From the NCBI GenBank assembly GCA_963969395.1, contig OZ017801.1, positions 746,501 through 810,500 of the forward strand: DNA of 64,000 nucleotides, in the 5' to 3' direction. Numbering within the stretch: the first letter of the stretch is position 1; every line of letters begins with the position of its first letter. The notes beneath the pieces were generated by a model. It worked only from the letters and a program-made list of their open reading frames with translations. It was not told the DNA's origin and did not search any database. Made by a program: the position numbers and the translations under genes. Below are positions 1 to 12,129 of this stretch, one piece after another. The stretch comes from Pseudoscleropodium purum. Lineage: Eukaryota; Streptophyta; Bryopsida; Hypnales; Brachytheciaceae.

Positions 1-2749
1 AATTTTTATAAATACTATAAATATTTAACAATTATATAATAAAAAAATTTAATTTTTTTTAATGGATAGAAAAATATTATTCTCATATTATTACTAAATT
101 TGTCTTTCAAGCAAGATTTTGTAACCAATTTTTGAAAATCATCAAATCGTGAAGTATCATTGTTACCTAAGCTAGAAGTCAAGGCAAAAGCTCAAATAGT
201 ATACATTTATAGTTTAGTTTTGGATTGTATACTCTAGATCAAAATTTTTGTGTACTAATTTACTTTTAGTCATAAAATCTATTAACCATTAAAGACTTAT
301 TTACAATATAAAGATCTCTTAAGACAATAAATTTCTAAAAAAATTTCAAGCACAAACCAAATTCTTTGATGAAAGGCACAATTAGTGTACTATAAACAAT
401 TTTTTTTATCTAGTGACCACTAAATAAAAGTCTAAAAGCCTAGTTTAATGATTCAAGATTTCAAGTGCTTGATTCATTTTTTATTAAAGAATTTAATATA
501 TTATGTGAAACAATTGGAATATAGTTAAGTTACAACTATGTTGTCTATTGTCATTGTACAATAATTTGGATATTTTTAATCAAAATTTGGATTTGCACAA
601 TATAAACATCTAGAGTATATACAACTTTCTTGGAACTTTAATAAAGAATGAAGAAGGTGCATAATTCAATCTTTGGCCTATGACAATATTTTTTTGACAT
701 GAAATTTCAAATATTCTTGTAAATATTAAGGAACTGCAAATCAATTATTAAAATATGACTAGACATAATATCTATTCTTTCTACTTCTATTAAAAGAAAG
801 TTCAACATAAAAATAAAATAATAGGTTTGGCCACTTTGAGGATCTTGTTTTCAATTGGCTACACTATTTTTTTATCTATGTTTTGAAGAAGGTGAAAATT
901 ATTTCAACGTTTTCTACTAAAAATAAATGTATTGTAATATTTAATCTAAACATATTATAGTATTTTGTTCTAAAATTTATGATGAATTCTTGGACAAAAT
1001 TGGTGTTTTTAGACAAGATGATTTCTAAATTAAAAGATTGGTTAATAAATATGTAGCTTGTATTTTTAGTATTGTCTTTGATTATGGAAGTTGTAACAAT
1101 TTTGATTTGTAAATAAATAAAATAATACCAATATATAAAATAATTTTTAATATTGAATATATTATGATGTACATTATTTATGCATTTATATTCTTGTACC
1201 TAGTAGTTTAGGTGGTTAGATTTCTATAGTTTTTAATCCATCTTAAGATAAATAATTTCTTAAATTCATTATTTATGATTTTTATATTCAAGTCTTCATG
1301 CAAGTAGGTCCATTGCAAAACTTGATTTTCTAATATTAAAGTCTTTGTGAAGTGAGCCTCAATTACATTGAATGTCAAAGAAAAATCATGTTGCAAATTC
1401 ACTTTAAATATTTTTACTTGAAGTCTTCTATTGATTAAAAGTGTATATCAATGACAAGATATCTGACTTTGGTGCAAACCATAATATTATGCTAAATTAT
1501 TTCTAACTATTTTCTTAAACTCCTAATCATGTAAGTCAATTGCAAATATTGAAACTAATTTTCAAGGGAAAAAAATATAAAATCTATATTCAATTTTTTG
1601 TATAAAGGGTTTCATTGTCAAACTTATTTTTTTAAGTCTAAGTACTCTTGGAGTTGATTCTCAGCTACACTAGAATTCAAGAGGAAATTGTCAATCTTAT
1701 TACTATACTTGGATAACAAGTTATGTTTTGTTTTGTTTTCATATTTTTTAAAGGTAAAATTTAAAGACCATATAGTCAAATCTACAAATAAATGTAAAGA
1801 TGGTTTGTCAAAAATCTAAAGAATCTATTAGCAATCCATTGAGCCAAATACCAATACATCATGTGACCATCTACATTACAAAAAGTTTGAGCCTTGTAGA
1901 AGGCCCTTTGACTTTTAGTGGATGTACATATGCATCAAAAAATTTTAATTTTTTTAAAAAGTAAGAATTTTTTAATCAAAAATCTGACAAGGCATAGAAT
2001 TTTACTTTTGATGACAATTTTATGTGAGACGATTTGGGCTTATATTTTCTCTATTTAAACAATTACATGTAGTCAAATGGCCCAATTAAGGCTTGAATTT
2101 TTTTGTAATGACTATCAAGAATTTTTTTTATGACAAAAATGAAGGAATTACATCATTGACATTTAATGTAAATGAAGAGTGGAGAGGTTGTTTTTATAAT
2201 GAAATTCATTGTCTATCAAGAATCTTCAAGCGATAAAATATAATTTGAAGATGAGAATTTCACTGCATTGTGAAAAGTGCACGAATTGTGCTGAAAATAG
2301 AACTTTGGACCTCAATTCCACATAGTAGAATAACTTTTCTAAAACTTTGAACTATACAAAGTTGAAAATCAAGCTAACTTTCATCTCTACAAACTTGTTT
2401 AGGATTTGAGCCTCCCCCCCCAAAGTAATGAACAAAATTGACAAAGGATGTTTGAAAATATCAAAGAGAATGTTCCTTCCAACACAGCTCTATACTTTGT
2501 CAATAACTTTTGGTTGGAGGCTTGAAATCTCAAATGAATTTTTGAAGATGATAGTTAGCTTGATTTCCCATATTATACTAGTTCAAAGCTTTTTGAAAAA
2601 AATCATTCTAATATGTATAAATGAGGTCTTGAAATTTTATTTTGAACTTAATTCTAACTTTTGACTTAACTATGATTGACTGATTGAGCAATTGAGCTCC
2701 TACTAATCGTAATTTACATATCTCACCTAGGTTGTTTTCTTCCTACTAT
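1..2749. other. AT-rich intergenic, no gene seen
   Basis: Strongly AT-rich sequence with only short chance ORFs (the longest is under 80 codons) and no recognisable domain, RNA gene or terminal-repeat element. It is probably old decayed repeat sequence; nothing in it could be assigned. Confidence 0.6.
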
Positions 2750-3067
2750 CAGAACCTACAAAAATAGATTTTAGTTATTTCAAATAGAATTTGAAGCAAG
2801 AAATCCATTCTCAATATATTTTTTTGATTCTACCGATTAGAAACAAAAAAATTACTAGAAGTATGGATTAGCGAATCATAGGATCTCTTAATTGAGATAA
2901 AGTAGTTAAGGAGGACATTCACACTTTTTGTCCTAACCGGAATCTGGAACTTGGATAGTTGTCCAATAAATATTTTCAAAAACTTTCAGCAATATCACAA
3001 CTAGATCCGGAATATTTCCGGAAATGTGTGGAAAATCAAGAATTCGGAAATGTTTTGAATCTGGATT

Positions 3068-3111
3068 GGATCCGGAATGGATCCGGAATGGATCCGGAAT
3101 GGATCCGGAAT
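3068..3111 (+). repeat. 11-bp tandem array, GGATCCGGAAT x4
   Basis: Four perfect back-to-back copies of GGATCCGGAAT inside the copy-1 repeat. The inverted copy near 17820-17910 has the same words in degenerate form, so the array has expanded or been homogenised in copy 1 only. Confidence 0.95.
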
Positions 3112-3657
3112 CCAAAAATGTTTAGATTTCGGAATCAGGAAAATGATCTGAAATAGAAGATTCAGACCTGAGTAGCAATCCGAACAACTCCAATGAAGGC
3201 TTCTATAAAGACTCCAAGCAGTCAAAGTAGGAGTAGTTTGAAGAAGGCGTATTGGGGGAGGTAGCTCGTAGGCTATCTCCACTTAGTTAGGATATTTTTT
3301 AAGTTCTGGAACAGGTTTTCCAAGTGTTGGCCTAGATTTTGGATTTTTAGGGATTCTGGATTCTTAAGAATCTGGATTTTTAGGGATTTTGGATTTGTTG
3401 GAGTAGTTGGGCTGTGGATGTTTCGGATATCCCGAGTTGTTCATTGGTTGGTTGCCCTAATTTTTGGGATGGTTTTTTGGCTTTTTAAGCATTGGCTTTG
3501 GTTTTGATTTTGATTTTTAAAGGCATGCAAGTTTGTTGCTCTCTCATTCCATCCTAGCAGTTATTTTGTTGTATTCCATTCCCTTCTTTAATTTGAGTCA
3601 CTTGGTGAATATTCTGGCTCCAACCATGTATTCGGATTGTGTTGGTTTGTTGTTTGA

Positions 3658-3951
3658 GTGTTGAGATGTGAGAAAGACGGGTGTGGAGAAATCCAAATTT
3701 TGGATAACTTGATCGGATTGAGGGAGTACTATTGTAATGATGTTAAATACAAGACGAGGGAGCTATGCATGGTGCCTTTGAACTATCGGAACTGTAATCT
3801 AGTTTTTAGTGAAGAGTGGTGTGAGTGCAGATCCGGAATTGGAAACAATTCTATACGAAGATTAGCGACCGTCAGAGAAAACTTCCACTCACCAGAAGGT
3901 CTGCCAACCTTGGAATCCATCTTACACCTAGAAAGATTACCCCCTTGTTAG
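3658..3951 (+). CDS. Small conserved ORF in the repeat tail (unknown)
   Basis: An ATG-initiated ORF of 97 codons in the tail of repeat copy 1. The same reading frame is recognisable in the inverted copy (17226-16942, minus strand, open throughout that stretch) and, interrupted, in the third copy (about 19770-19860). Shared words include LREYYCNDV, TREL, VPLNYRN, EEWC and HSPEGLPTL. Copy 2 extends past the copy-1 stop with CQFRACKICRCNKEE, so the ancestral product was probably about 115 aa, Cys-rich and basic at its end. I do not recognise the family. It may be a genuine small element-encoded protein, or simply a stretch where decay has not yet added stops. No TATA box or splice signal is assigned. 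Confidence 0.3.
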   Translation: MLRCEKDGCGEIQILDNLIGLREYYCNDVKYKTRELCMVPLNYRNCNLVFSEEWCECRSGIGNNSIRRLATVRENFHSPEGLPTLESILHLERLPPC

Positions 3952-4440
3952 TTTCGGGCGTCTAAAATCTGTCATTGTAATAAGGAGGAGTGAATGCACT
4001 CCTGAGTAATCTACATTCCAGATTGGCCATCTGGGATGTTGTGAGGATTCGGATCTACCTTGTACATTACAACATCTTGAGTAATGGGATGTTTGTTGTT
4101 TGTTTGTTTTTGTCTGTGTAGTAAATAGACAAGAGTGGTGAAATCCCTACCCCTCGAAAAATCAATAGTGGACCCTCTGATGGTAAAATAGAGGAATGAA
4201 AACCAGTTTGTTAAAGGGCGAAACCCGAAAACCGGATGATACCGGATCCGGATAGGAATCTGGATAGTAGTGATTCCAGAGAAGAGAGTGAAAGAAAGTA
4301 GTCGGAAAAGGAGAAAATGATCATCTAGATATTGAAGTTTAGAAAGGCATTTAGAATTCCCTGGGACGATAATTTGTGTCATCTTACCACATTTTCGTGT
4401 GTAAAGATACTTACACCTAAACCGTGTGTACGACACCTAC

Positions 4441-4900
4441 CACCCCACTTGTACAAAAAGCTTGATTTCTTGCCTTCTAAAACTCATAGAAAATGGCTTT
4501 TGAAAGAATGTGAGATGGTTACTGAATATTATTGATTTTTTTACATTTATATAGAATTTCTCAAAAAATAAATTCTTAAGGTGCCATGACTTATTTTAGA
4601 CTTAAAATAAACACTCAAGCCCCAAGTGCCAAATCTGCTATCTGAGTATGGTAATATTGAAGAAAACAAAAATGTTTCATTTGACTTAATTTCTAAGAAA
4701 ATCCATCCCATATTTTCTTTTATGCTTGTCAAATGACCTTTTTGCATACATGGAAATTTATGTACTTCATGAAATATTGGATTGGAATGAGAATTTTGTA
4801 CGCTAAGAAAAAAACATAGTAGTACCATTAGTTTTCTTTTGTGTTCATAATTTTTTTAAAGAATTATGATCATGTAATTTGAAAGCTATTAATATTTATA
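4441..4900. other. Intergenic, nothing assigned
   Basis: AT-rich spacer between the retroelement-like repeat and a MITE. The only ORFs are short overlapping ones without domain signal. Confidence 0.5.
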
Positions 4901-5210
4901 TGGGAAATTTCATTAAAATGGTGCCATTCTATTAAATTGGCAGTTTTGGCAGTTAAAATTGTAGAGTTTGAAACCATATTTTCTGTACTAGGATCTACAA
5001 GAGTACTAGGTTTTTGAAATCTACAACCCCCCTAGATATCTGAAATCTATACCAATCCTATATTTTTCAGATTGCTCGGTCTAATATCTATGCCAGTTAT
5101 AGATTTCTGAAATCTAAAAGTGACCTAGATGTTAGCAAATGTATACTTGTCCTAGATGTCAAGGTGTGAAAATGGCATATGGAATACCACCATTTTAACA
5201 AAATTTGCCA
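4901..5210. mobile_element. MITE with TTCGTTAAAATGG-type TIRs, copy 1
   Basis: A 310-bp element whose left end (TGGGAAATTTCATTAAAATG) and right end (reverse complement TGGCAAATTTTGTTAAAATG) form inverted repeats of about 30 bp. The whole element is closely matched by a second copy at 51142-51448, including internal words such as TTTCTGTACTAG, CTAGATATC and CTAGATGTTAGCAA. It has no coding capacity. The flanks are compatible with a TA-type target but no clean duplication survives. Superfamily is unassigned; Tc1/mariner-like is a guess. Confidence 0.8.
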
Positions 5211-6039
5211 TGCATGTAAAAAACATGCTACATGAGTAATTGTGAAGATATATATAACTATGACTAAGGTGAGTGGCCCATTCTTGATACCCCTCCATTT
5301 CCAGCATGTAGGTTGCTATATTTCCAATCAAATGTGGTTTATATTACAATTTAACTAGAACAAGATTGATTGGAGCAATAGAAATGTTCAAGAAGTGTTC
5401 ATTGAAAGTATAGAATGGTCACAACATGTACATCAAAAGTTATAATTATCACTTACATTGATTTTGTAACCAACCTATGGTTGGAAATAGAATGACCTAT
5501 ATACACAAAAAGAATTCATGGTAATTTTATTTATAAGGGAAAAAATGTAAAAAGAAAATCCAAATCCTTTTTAAATCTATTTCATTGCATGGGGAAATTT
5601 TGTCCCCTCACTAAATCCATGCTAGAGATATGTTCAATTCCTTAAGTGGTTGGAAACGGGTCATAAGCTTCTAAGATTCTTTATTTGGGAGAGATGCCAA
5701 TGGCTTTTGATAACTAAAGTTGATATAAAAATGGCTCTTGTGGTAAAAACCTTGCATATGTAGCCTATGTAGTATCATACCTTTTCTTTTTTTCATTTTT
5801 GGAGAATGAAAATGCTAGATGGTGATCACTTTAAATTTGGTGAAGCATTATATTTCTACATTCATCCATTTGGAGGATCAGAAAACACTTTTCAATTATG
5901 TCAATACACTTTTTCATCCAAATTGGACAACTCCATGTTCATTTAAATTAGAATTGGAAAATTAATAGTAAGAAAAGACTACTTTTATTTTGCAAAAAAT
6001 AGAGATTTATTTTGAAATGGTCCAATCTAGCTCCATAGT
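5211..6039. other. Intergenic, nothing assigned
   Basis: AT-rich sequence with no ORF of note and no repeat matched elsewhere in the window. Confidence 0.5.
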
Positions 6040-6314
6040 GTCCATAATGTAGAAAACCAATTTCAAATTTTTATTTCTTAAAAAGGTGATTTAAAAAAAC
6101 CAGTTTATCCAATTTGCACACAAATCAATAAATACTATAAATCATACAATAACTTTCTAACCATGTAGTCAAAAGTTATGAATATTGTTGGGCCTTAAAG
6201 CTACTCATTCGGCACATGTACTGTGAAAATTCCAAAGAAAAAAAATTACATTTGTAATAAGCTACCCCAAATCGCTATGTTGCCAAAAAATCTATTTTAT
6301 CCTATAGGGTTTAA
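6040..6314 (-). mobile_element. Fragment of TTAA-CCC element
   Basis: A truncated relative of the TTAA-bounded elements. It ends in ATAGGGTTTAA and matches the last 280 bp of the copy at 36152-37087, sharing GTAGTCAAAAGTTATGAA, TTGTTGGGCCTTAAAGCTAC and GCTATGTTG. The opposite end is missing. Confidence 0.65.
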
Positions 6315-7014
6315 TTGATTTGAATGAATCAAAACTACCAAAGGTAGCACTTGCTATGTATACTGTGGCACAAGTAATTGAACCAACAACGCCGAAGAGA
6401 TTATTTAAGAAAAATTAATTTCCTTCATCTAAAATTTTACAATTGAAATGGATTTATATCTAATGCAATAGAAATTCAAATCACAATCTATAAGCAATGA
6501 ATCCAATTCATAAAAATAGTGGATTGAATCCATTTGAGCCTTATGTCCAATGAGTCCATTTCACATCTTATATCTAATGAATTCATCTATTTCATATCTT
6601 ATTTTCAACAATTGAACCCAACATACACCTTATACACGTCAAATTCAATTTATCAATTGACACAATATATTGATATATGCTTCAATTATGTCAAAATAAA
6701 ACAATAGGAATCATGTATTATTTTATTTTTAGACGTTTGTGCCAATCTATAGTTTCCATTGCAATATTTGAATTTCTCAACATGCCCCATAGAATAATGT
6801 AAATTGACCCTTGCAAACTCTTGCCTACACATACAATCACCTTAAATAAATTAAACACACTTTTGTGCACATCCTTCTTGCACTTGCTAACTTCACTTAA
6901 TCATATCAATTAGAATAATTAAGCTTTTTCTTCAACTCTACTTGCAATTAGAAGATTCTAATCTTGGTAAGAAAATGTGTAGTGCTCACTTTGTATGAAA
7001 AACTTAATATGCCC
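6315..7014. other. Intergenic, nothing assigned
   Basis: AT-rich spacer with short loosely repeated words such as CAATGAATCCATTTC but no element boundaries or genes. Confidence 0.5.
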
Positions 7015-7265
7015 ATTAGATGTTTCTTGGGGAGTCTAGAGGGCCGTTTAGGCAATTAGGCCTGTTCCTGGCATTGTTCTTTGAGCGGTTTGAGAATGGC
7101 CGTTGTCACAATTTTTTTTTCTTGAATTTTGTTTTGAAAATTTTAAAATGCAAAACAAAGCTGAAAAAATATAATTTAAAAATAAAAATTAAAGAAGTGA
7201 CGTGGTAGTCATTGTGCCACGTCATGAAGATGATGTGGGGCAATGCACAGAGCTTGGGAACCCAA
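7015..7265 (-). mobile_element. Truncated MITE related to 10381-10661
   Basis: Begins ATTAGATGTTTCTTGGGG and continues with GGCCTGTTCC, TTGTTCTTTGAG and GGCCGTTGTCA, matching the reverse complement of the right half of the MITE at 10381-10661. A TGACGTGG word is also shared farther in. The far terminal repeat was not found. A 62-codon ORF here (7020-7208) lies in the repeat and is not called as a gene. Confidence 0.5.
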
Positions 7266-10215
7266 TTGAGTATAGGAGAATTCACAACCCTCTCAAAGGC
7301 TGAAATCTCATTTAATGCAACAAACTTCCTTGATTGTATGTCCATAGAAAAATGGTTTAAAAAACTAATAGACTATACTTAAAATGAGGTTGTGCCTAAG
7401 AATAGGAAAGAACGTATTGAATTAATGCAAAGAAAATAGAAAGGAATACCAATGGACATGCTTGAAGTTTTCATTTCACTAATGTAACCTGAAATGAATG
7501 TTGTAATTGTACCAAAAGTAGAAATACTAGATGGTAGACATGTAGCACTACATAGCCAAAGTTTTGTATTCTTTCAAAAAAATTAGCAAGCAATATTTTA
7601 ATTATATCTTGAAATAAAGATTGTTTAAACTTCCAATATACTCAAGGGTTTTTGACTTGATGGATTATTGAGCTAGTAGCAACAATATCAAATCTTTGGT
7701 TTGCATGAGTTTTAGCTTTGAAAAAGAAAGTTTGTAAACTTATTGAAGGTGATTGTACACCTTCTAGAAGCCATCCCCATTCTAAGAAAATTGATGATGT
7801 TGTAGAAAGAAACAAAATACAATTATCCTACTTCTAGGGGTCCAAACAAATGACTAAAGTAAGTTTCTACTTTGGGTTGTGAAGTCTAGAGTCCACTCGA
7901 ATTCATTTATGATGAACTTGTTGAATATTCTATGTTTAGTTGTATGGTATATAAAATAAATATGCTAAGAAAACTAAAATCTTCTTTAAATTGCCAACAA
8001 GTCCAACAATAATTAGGATCATTCAATGATAAGAGCGATTACAAATAGAAATATAGAAGAGGTTTTAATATAGGTACCTTATATATGCATATAGTGCCAA
8101 TGAGATTGGTTGAATGACTATTGTACTTGGTAATTCCTATTGACTATTTAATTAAATCCATTGGATTTTTAAAATATGAATATTCCTTCAGATTTCATAT
8201 TTTCTATGGGTGTTTTTTGTGAAAAACTAAGATTTCCTAAAATTTTGGCATCAATTTTTAGAATATTTATTGTTGATCCTAGTAGCCGGGGCATATGGTA
8301 GTACATTTGAGCCCATCTCTTCCCCGCAAATTGTGCCAAATAAAACCTTCAAGATACCAAACTTATTAGGCTCAATGAGCAAGTCCTTTGCTTGGACATA
8401 ATGATATTTCTTTAGGTGCATATGAAGAAAGTAGTTCATTGCAACCAAAGAATACAACTAAGTCCAAGCTGACATAAATTGTATATCCAAGCTATCGTCT
8501 TTCCTACATTGGGAAGGTATTAAATACTCCCATTGTTCCAAATTGTTATTTTGATTCTCCTTAATTTTATTGCAATAAGTCTACACTTTAAAAGAGTTCT
8601 TAAAACTCAAGTTTTAAGATGAAAAGAGATGCATTGAAATCTACTTACAACTCGAACTAATGTTATTTCTTACAAAAAAATCTCAAACATTTTGTCCAAA
8701 GGGTTGATCGTTTTGGGACAAAGGGAGTCCATGGAAAGAAGGGTTCATCTATTCCTTCAAGGTCGGATTGGGATTGCTTGAGGATCCCTATAATACCACA
8801 TATTTTGTTTATTGTAGACGTCTCCATTCTTTTCAAGGATACCAAAGGACCCTTGCCTCTTTGGTAAACCATCTACTTTATGAAGATGGCTTTAAGTTAT
8901 CCCATGAATAGACAAGGGAGACTCTAGAACATCCATGTGGCTTGCCCCCACGGGTGAAGAAGGGAAACTCTCAACACCCACATGCTTGAATTTGTAGAGT
9001 TGAATTTCACTTAACCCTAAAAGGATGCTACAAACACAAAAGTGTCTAATAGATGACTTTTTCTATTACTCCATACTATACAAACAAAGATTGCACCTAT
9101 TGGTCCAAAAATCAAATCATATTTGAATGAGTATCTATCACAGCAATAGGATCCTTGTAGAATGAACTTCCAACTTGGAGATTTTACCTTATTGATGAGA
9201 GAGTGGGTGCTAGGCTCTTATTTAACTTAACCTTGTAAAGATGCTGCGGACGAGAATAGTACGGTGGACAACTTCACTACTAACTATAGAAAAAGAGAAC
9301 ACACCTATTAGTTTAGCAATTGGAGAATTTGGGTGACTACCTTAGTCATGGGGGGCCACGTCCTTAAAAAGTTAAGCTTAATATTCTATTGATTTTTTTG
9401 CTGCACTTGCACACTTTTCATTGCAGTTGTAGAAGAGAGGATATCCTATGGTGTCGTGAAGCCAACCTAATGATTGAGCACTCGCTTTGCTTTAAGCTTA
9501 ACCTATGAATCTTGTGAGCAAGGGAAACAATAAGCTTAGGGGAAGTCAACTGGTTTTCGTAGAATCACTAGTCCATTGTTGACATGGGAACCCAAGGGAA
9601 GGGGGACAGGGAAGAGGAGGCATCACATGAGGCCAAAAACATGGCTTAAACTAAGTTAGATGGTGGAGGAGGATCAGAGGAGAGGAGGCTGGTGGGGGAA
9701 GGAATGATGGAACCTTGGACCGTGGCTACAAATGGATGAATCACAAAGAATTCTTCTATGAAATGGTCATCCTTGAATTTTGGTGCAAAAAGAGGAAGTT
9801 TTGCATAAGAGTTGGATCTACAAGGAGAAAAGCTCTAGGTGTGTTTTTTTAAGCAAGGAATTCACACAATACCTAAAAGGATGATTTCTAAAAGGACAAT
9901 TTCCACAATGACAAGTTTGGTGTTCCAATGTTAACTTTAAAAGAATGCATGCCCCCATGACCAAGGTAACCAAAATACTTCAATTACTAAACCAATATTT
10001 AGGTGCATTTTTATATTTACAATTATCAATGAAGTTATCCATTTGACCTTTTAGGTCTACAATGTCTTTGCAAGGATAAAGAAATTTCTAAGGAAAATAT
10101 TGACACCACATTGATTTATCCTATAAGTGAATGTAACACTAAAATTACAATAATCTCATTACTTGTAATACAATTCAATCAATGAATGCAGAAGTATTAC
10201 TGTGTTATAAGTTTT
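7266..10215. other. Intergenic, nothing assigned
   Basis: AT-rich DNA with a slightly less AT-rich patch at about 8650-9750. ORFs are under 70 codons and show no motif I recognise. The patch may be a decayed retroelement, but there is no reverse transcriptase, integrase or gag signature to support that. Confidence 0.4.
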
Positions 10216-10254
10216 GAATAATAATAATAATAATAATAATTATTATTATTATTG
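10216..10254. repeat. (AAT)n/(ATT)n palindromic microsatellite
   Basis: Runs of AAT repeats followed immediately by ATT repeats form a self-complementary microsatellite that could extrude as a hairpin. It lies just upstream of a MITE. Confidence 0.9.
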
Positions 10255-10380
10255 TAATGAGACTAAATTCATAGTGATACTAAGTTACTAACATGACAAA
10301 TGTCCGCAATCCAAACAAAAGAAAATTCTACAATCCATCAAGTGCCACCAGCACTAAATTGTGCAAATAAATATGGAATC

Positions 10381-10661
10381 ATTAGAAGATTTCTGGGGCC
10401 TCCAGATGCCTGCGAGTTATCACAGCTTGCGAACGCAAGGAACAGGTTCGACATAACGGTCTGGTGTGGCCGCAACCCTGCCACGTCATTGACCATTTTT
10501 TTTTTTGTCTTAAATTTTTATTTTGCATTTGGAGACTAAATTTATTTATTTTTTTTATGAAAAAGAAAATTCTGACAGCAGGCCGTTTCCCTTACTACAA
10601 AGAATAGCTGCAAGGGAATAGGCCCGAAATAGGCTTCTGGACCCCCTTAAACTCTTCTAAT
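10381..10661 (+). mobile_element. 281-bp MITE with ATTAGAAGA TIRs
   Basis: The left end ATTAGAAGATTTCTGGGG and the right end (reverse complement ATTAGAAGAGTTTAAGGG) are imperfect inverted repeats of about 30 bp that continue into CTCCAGATGCC and GTCCAGAAGCC. The interior is more GC-rich than its surroundings and non-coding. A truncated relative lies at 7015-7265. The target duplication is not clear (GAATC/GAATA flanks are only suggestive). Confidence 0.65.
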
Positions 10662-11663
10662 GAATAAGGTTTTTTTGCTATGGAAATTCTTTGTATATTA
10701 CCTTTTTATACCCTTGATCTACCTAAATAATCGTAAATCTATTCAAAAATCTTTTTTTTCTCCAAATTCTTATCATGTAATTCCCATTATAACTTAAAAA
10801 CTACCATAGCTAGCTTTGATCTAGTATGAATAATGAACAATCAATTTAAATATCTTAAAACGTTATTATAACGTAGATTTGCTTGTCAAATACTAGCATA
10901 TCAATTTAGATCCAAATATAAAATATTGTTCAACTTTGGTGGACATTTTTCCAATACTAATTTTCTAACCCTCTAACTTAGAAACTATCAAAGCTAGTAT
11001 TGTCCTATCATATATGACAAACAATCATTACAAATGTCTTGAAACCTTGCCACAATATAGATTAGCTAGTCAAATACTTACATATCAATTTTTATAGATA
11101 CAAGATATTGTCCAACTTTTGGTGGACATTCCCTCACTACTAACTTTTTGTCAAGTTATGACATCCACACTCAACTATATTTTGTGCATAACTAGTAAGT
11201 TACATATCTAGTGTAGCCAAGTTTTTAATATAAGGTATTGAAAAGTTTATAAAAATTATCTCTAAGTTACATAGTTGTATCCCAAAAACTTTATAAGATT
11301 GAAGTTTCCAAATACATCATTCTTAATAAGCTACCTCAGATTCAAAACACCTTTATTTTAAATCCTCATATCTCCTTTTCTATAATAGATTTAGATTTCG
11401 AAATTGGTATCATAGTAGATCAACTATTAAAAAATCCAAAAGTTTGCCTTAATCTAATACTTTATCAAAACACAACTCAAAACACAACTCAAAACTCCTT
11501 ATATTAATGCTTCCTTTATGAATTAATCACAAACATATGTACAACTTAGTACTTAAGTGCATCCCACACCTCAAATCCCACAAAGAACTAAGAGAAAGAC
11601 AAGGGACTAGCCTTTGCAACCAAGTAACTAACCATAATCCTAGAAGACTATCCATTGGCTACT
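10662..11663. other. Intergenic, nothing assigned
   Basis: AT-rich sequence with two loosely similar stretches (about 10880-10960 and 11040-11130, both with CAAATACT...ATATCAATTT and TTGTCCAACTTTGGTGGACATT) that suggest an old local duplication. No gene. Confidence 0.5.
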
Positions 11664-11854
11664 TTAACCCCTAAATTCCCATTGTCCCCTCAAAAGACAA
11701 ATTAGATTTTGGATAGGTTCCTGTAACCTCAATTTTTGATGAATTGTTTTGAAACTTTCTTGTAAGATAGAAAGACTAATTATCTACATGAATAATATAA
11801 TTTTATTTCAATTGGTGCCCAGGAGCTAAAGTTATACAACAAAAAGCTTGAAAC

Positions 11855-12129
11855 CAGGGTTGATAGGACGGTCGGACGTCCGAGATGTCCGGACGTGGAC
11901 GTTGTGTCCGCAGTATCCGCTGACATTCGCGGTCCCGTCCGCCTATCCGCCTGTCCACCCCGTTTGCCCCATCTGCCCTGTCCTGCCCCGTCTGCTCTGT
12001 CCGCCCCGTCCGTCCGCCCCGCCCATCCGCCTTCCGATGGCGGGAGGGACGCTGCGTCCGCTGGCGTCCATGAGGACGGACGGGTTACAGACGCTATTTT
12101 GGGGCGGACGTACTGATTTGTCAACCCTG
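11855..12129 (+). mobile_element. hAT-type MITE, GC-rich, copy A
   Basis: A 275-bp element that starts CAGGGTTGATAG and ends TTTGTCAACCCTG (terminal inverted repeats). It is flanked by a perfect 8-bp direct repeat CTTGAAAC (11847-11854 and 12130-12137), the target-duplication size of hAT transposons. The paralogous sequence near 33510 (AAAAAGCTTGAAATTGAACT) lacks the insert and gives the empty site. The interior is extremely GC- and CpG-rich, built from GGACG/CGTCC and CCGTCCGCC words, in sharp contrast with its AT-rich host repeat. The ORFs read through it are composition artefacts. A second copy lies inverted at 23387-23648. Confidence 0.93.

Larger units (their letters stand above)
2750..4440 (+). 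repeat. TCCGGA-rich retroelement-like repeat, copy 1
   Basis: First of three copies of a dispersed family in this window. It matches the inverted copy at 16540-18190 over its whole length, and the copy at 18200-20470 from about 3165 onward. Order: an AT-rich block (2750-2925), a block rich in TCCGGA/GGATCC words (2926-3130) with an 11-bp tandem array, a fragment of the gag-like protein C-terminus (about 3165-3290, reading KASIKTPSSQS then a basic tail), then a shared tail of about 1.1 kb ending near the words TACTTACACCTA. The tail holds a small ORF at 3658-3951. No LTR pair, primer-binding site or target duplication could be identified, so the element class is open. Confidence 0.7.

Noticed and set aside
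2750..4440. Reading the repeat copy as a solo LTR or full LTR retrotransposon
   Set aside because: No TG...CA borders, target duplication, primer-binding site or pol motifs could be seen, and a piece of coding sequence lies inside it.
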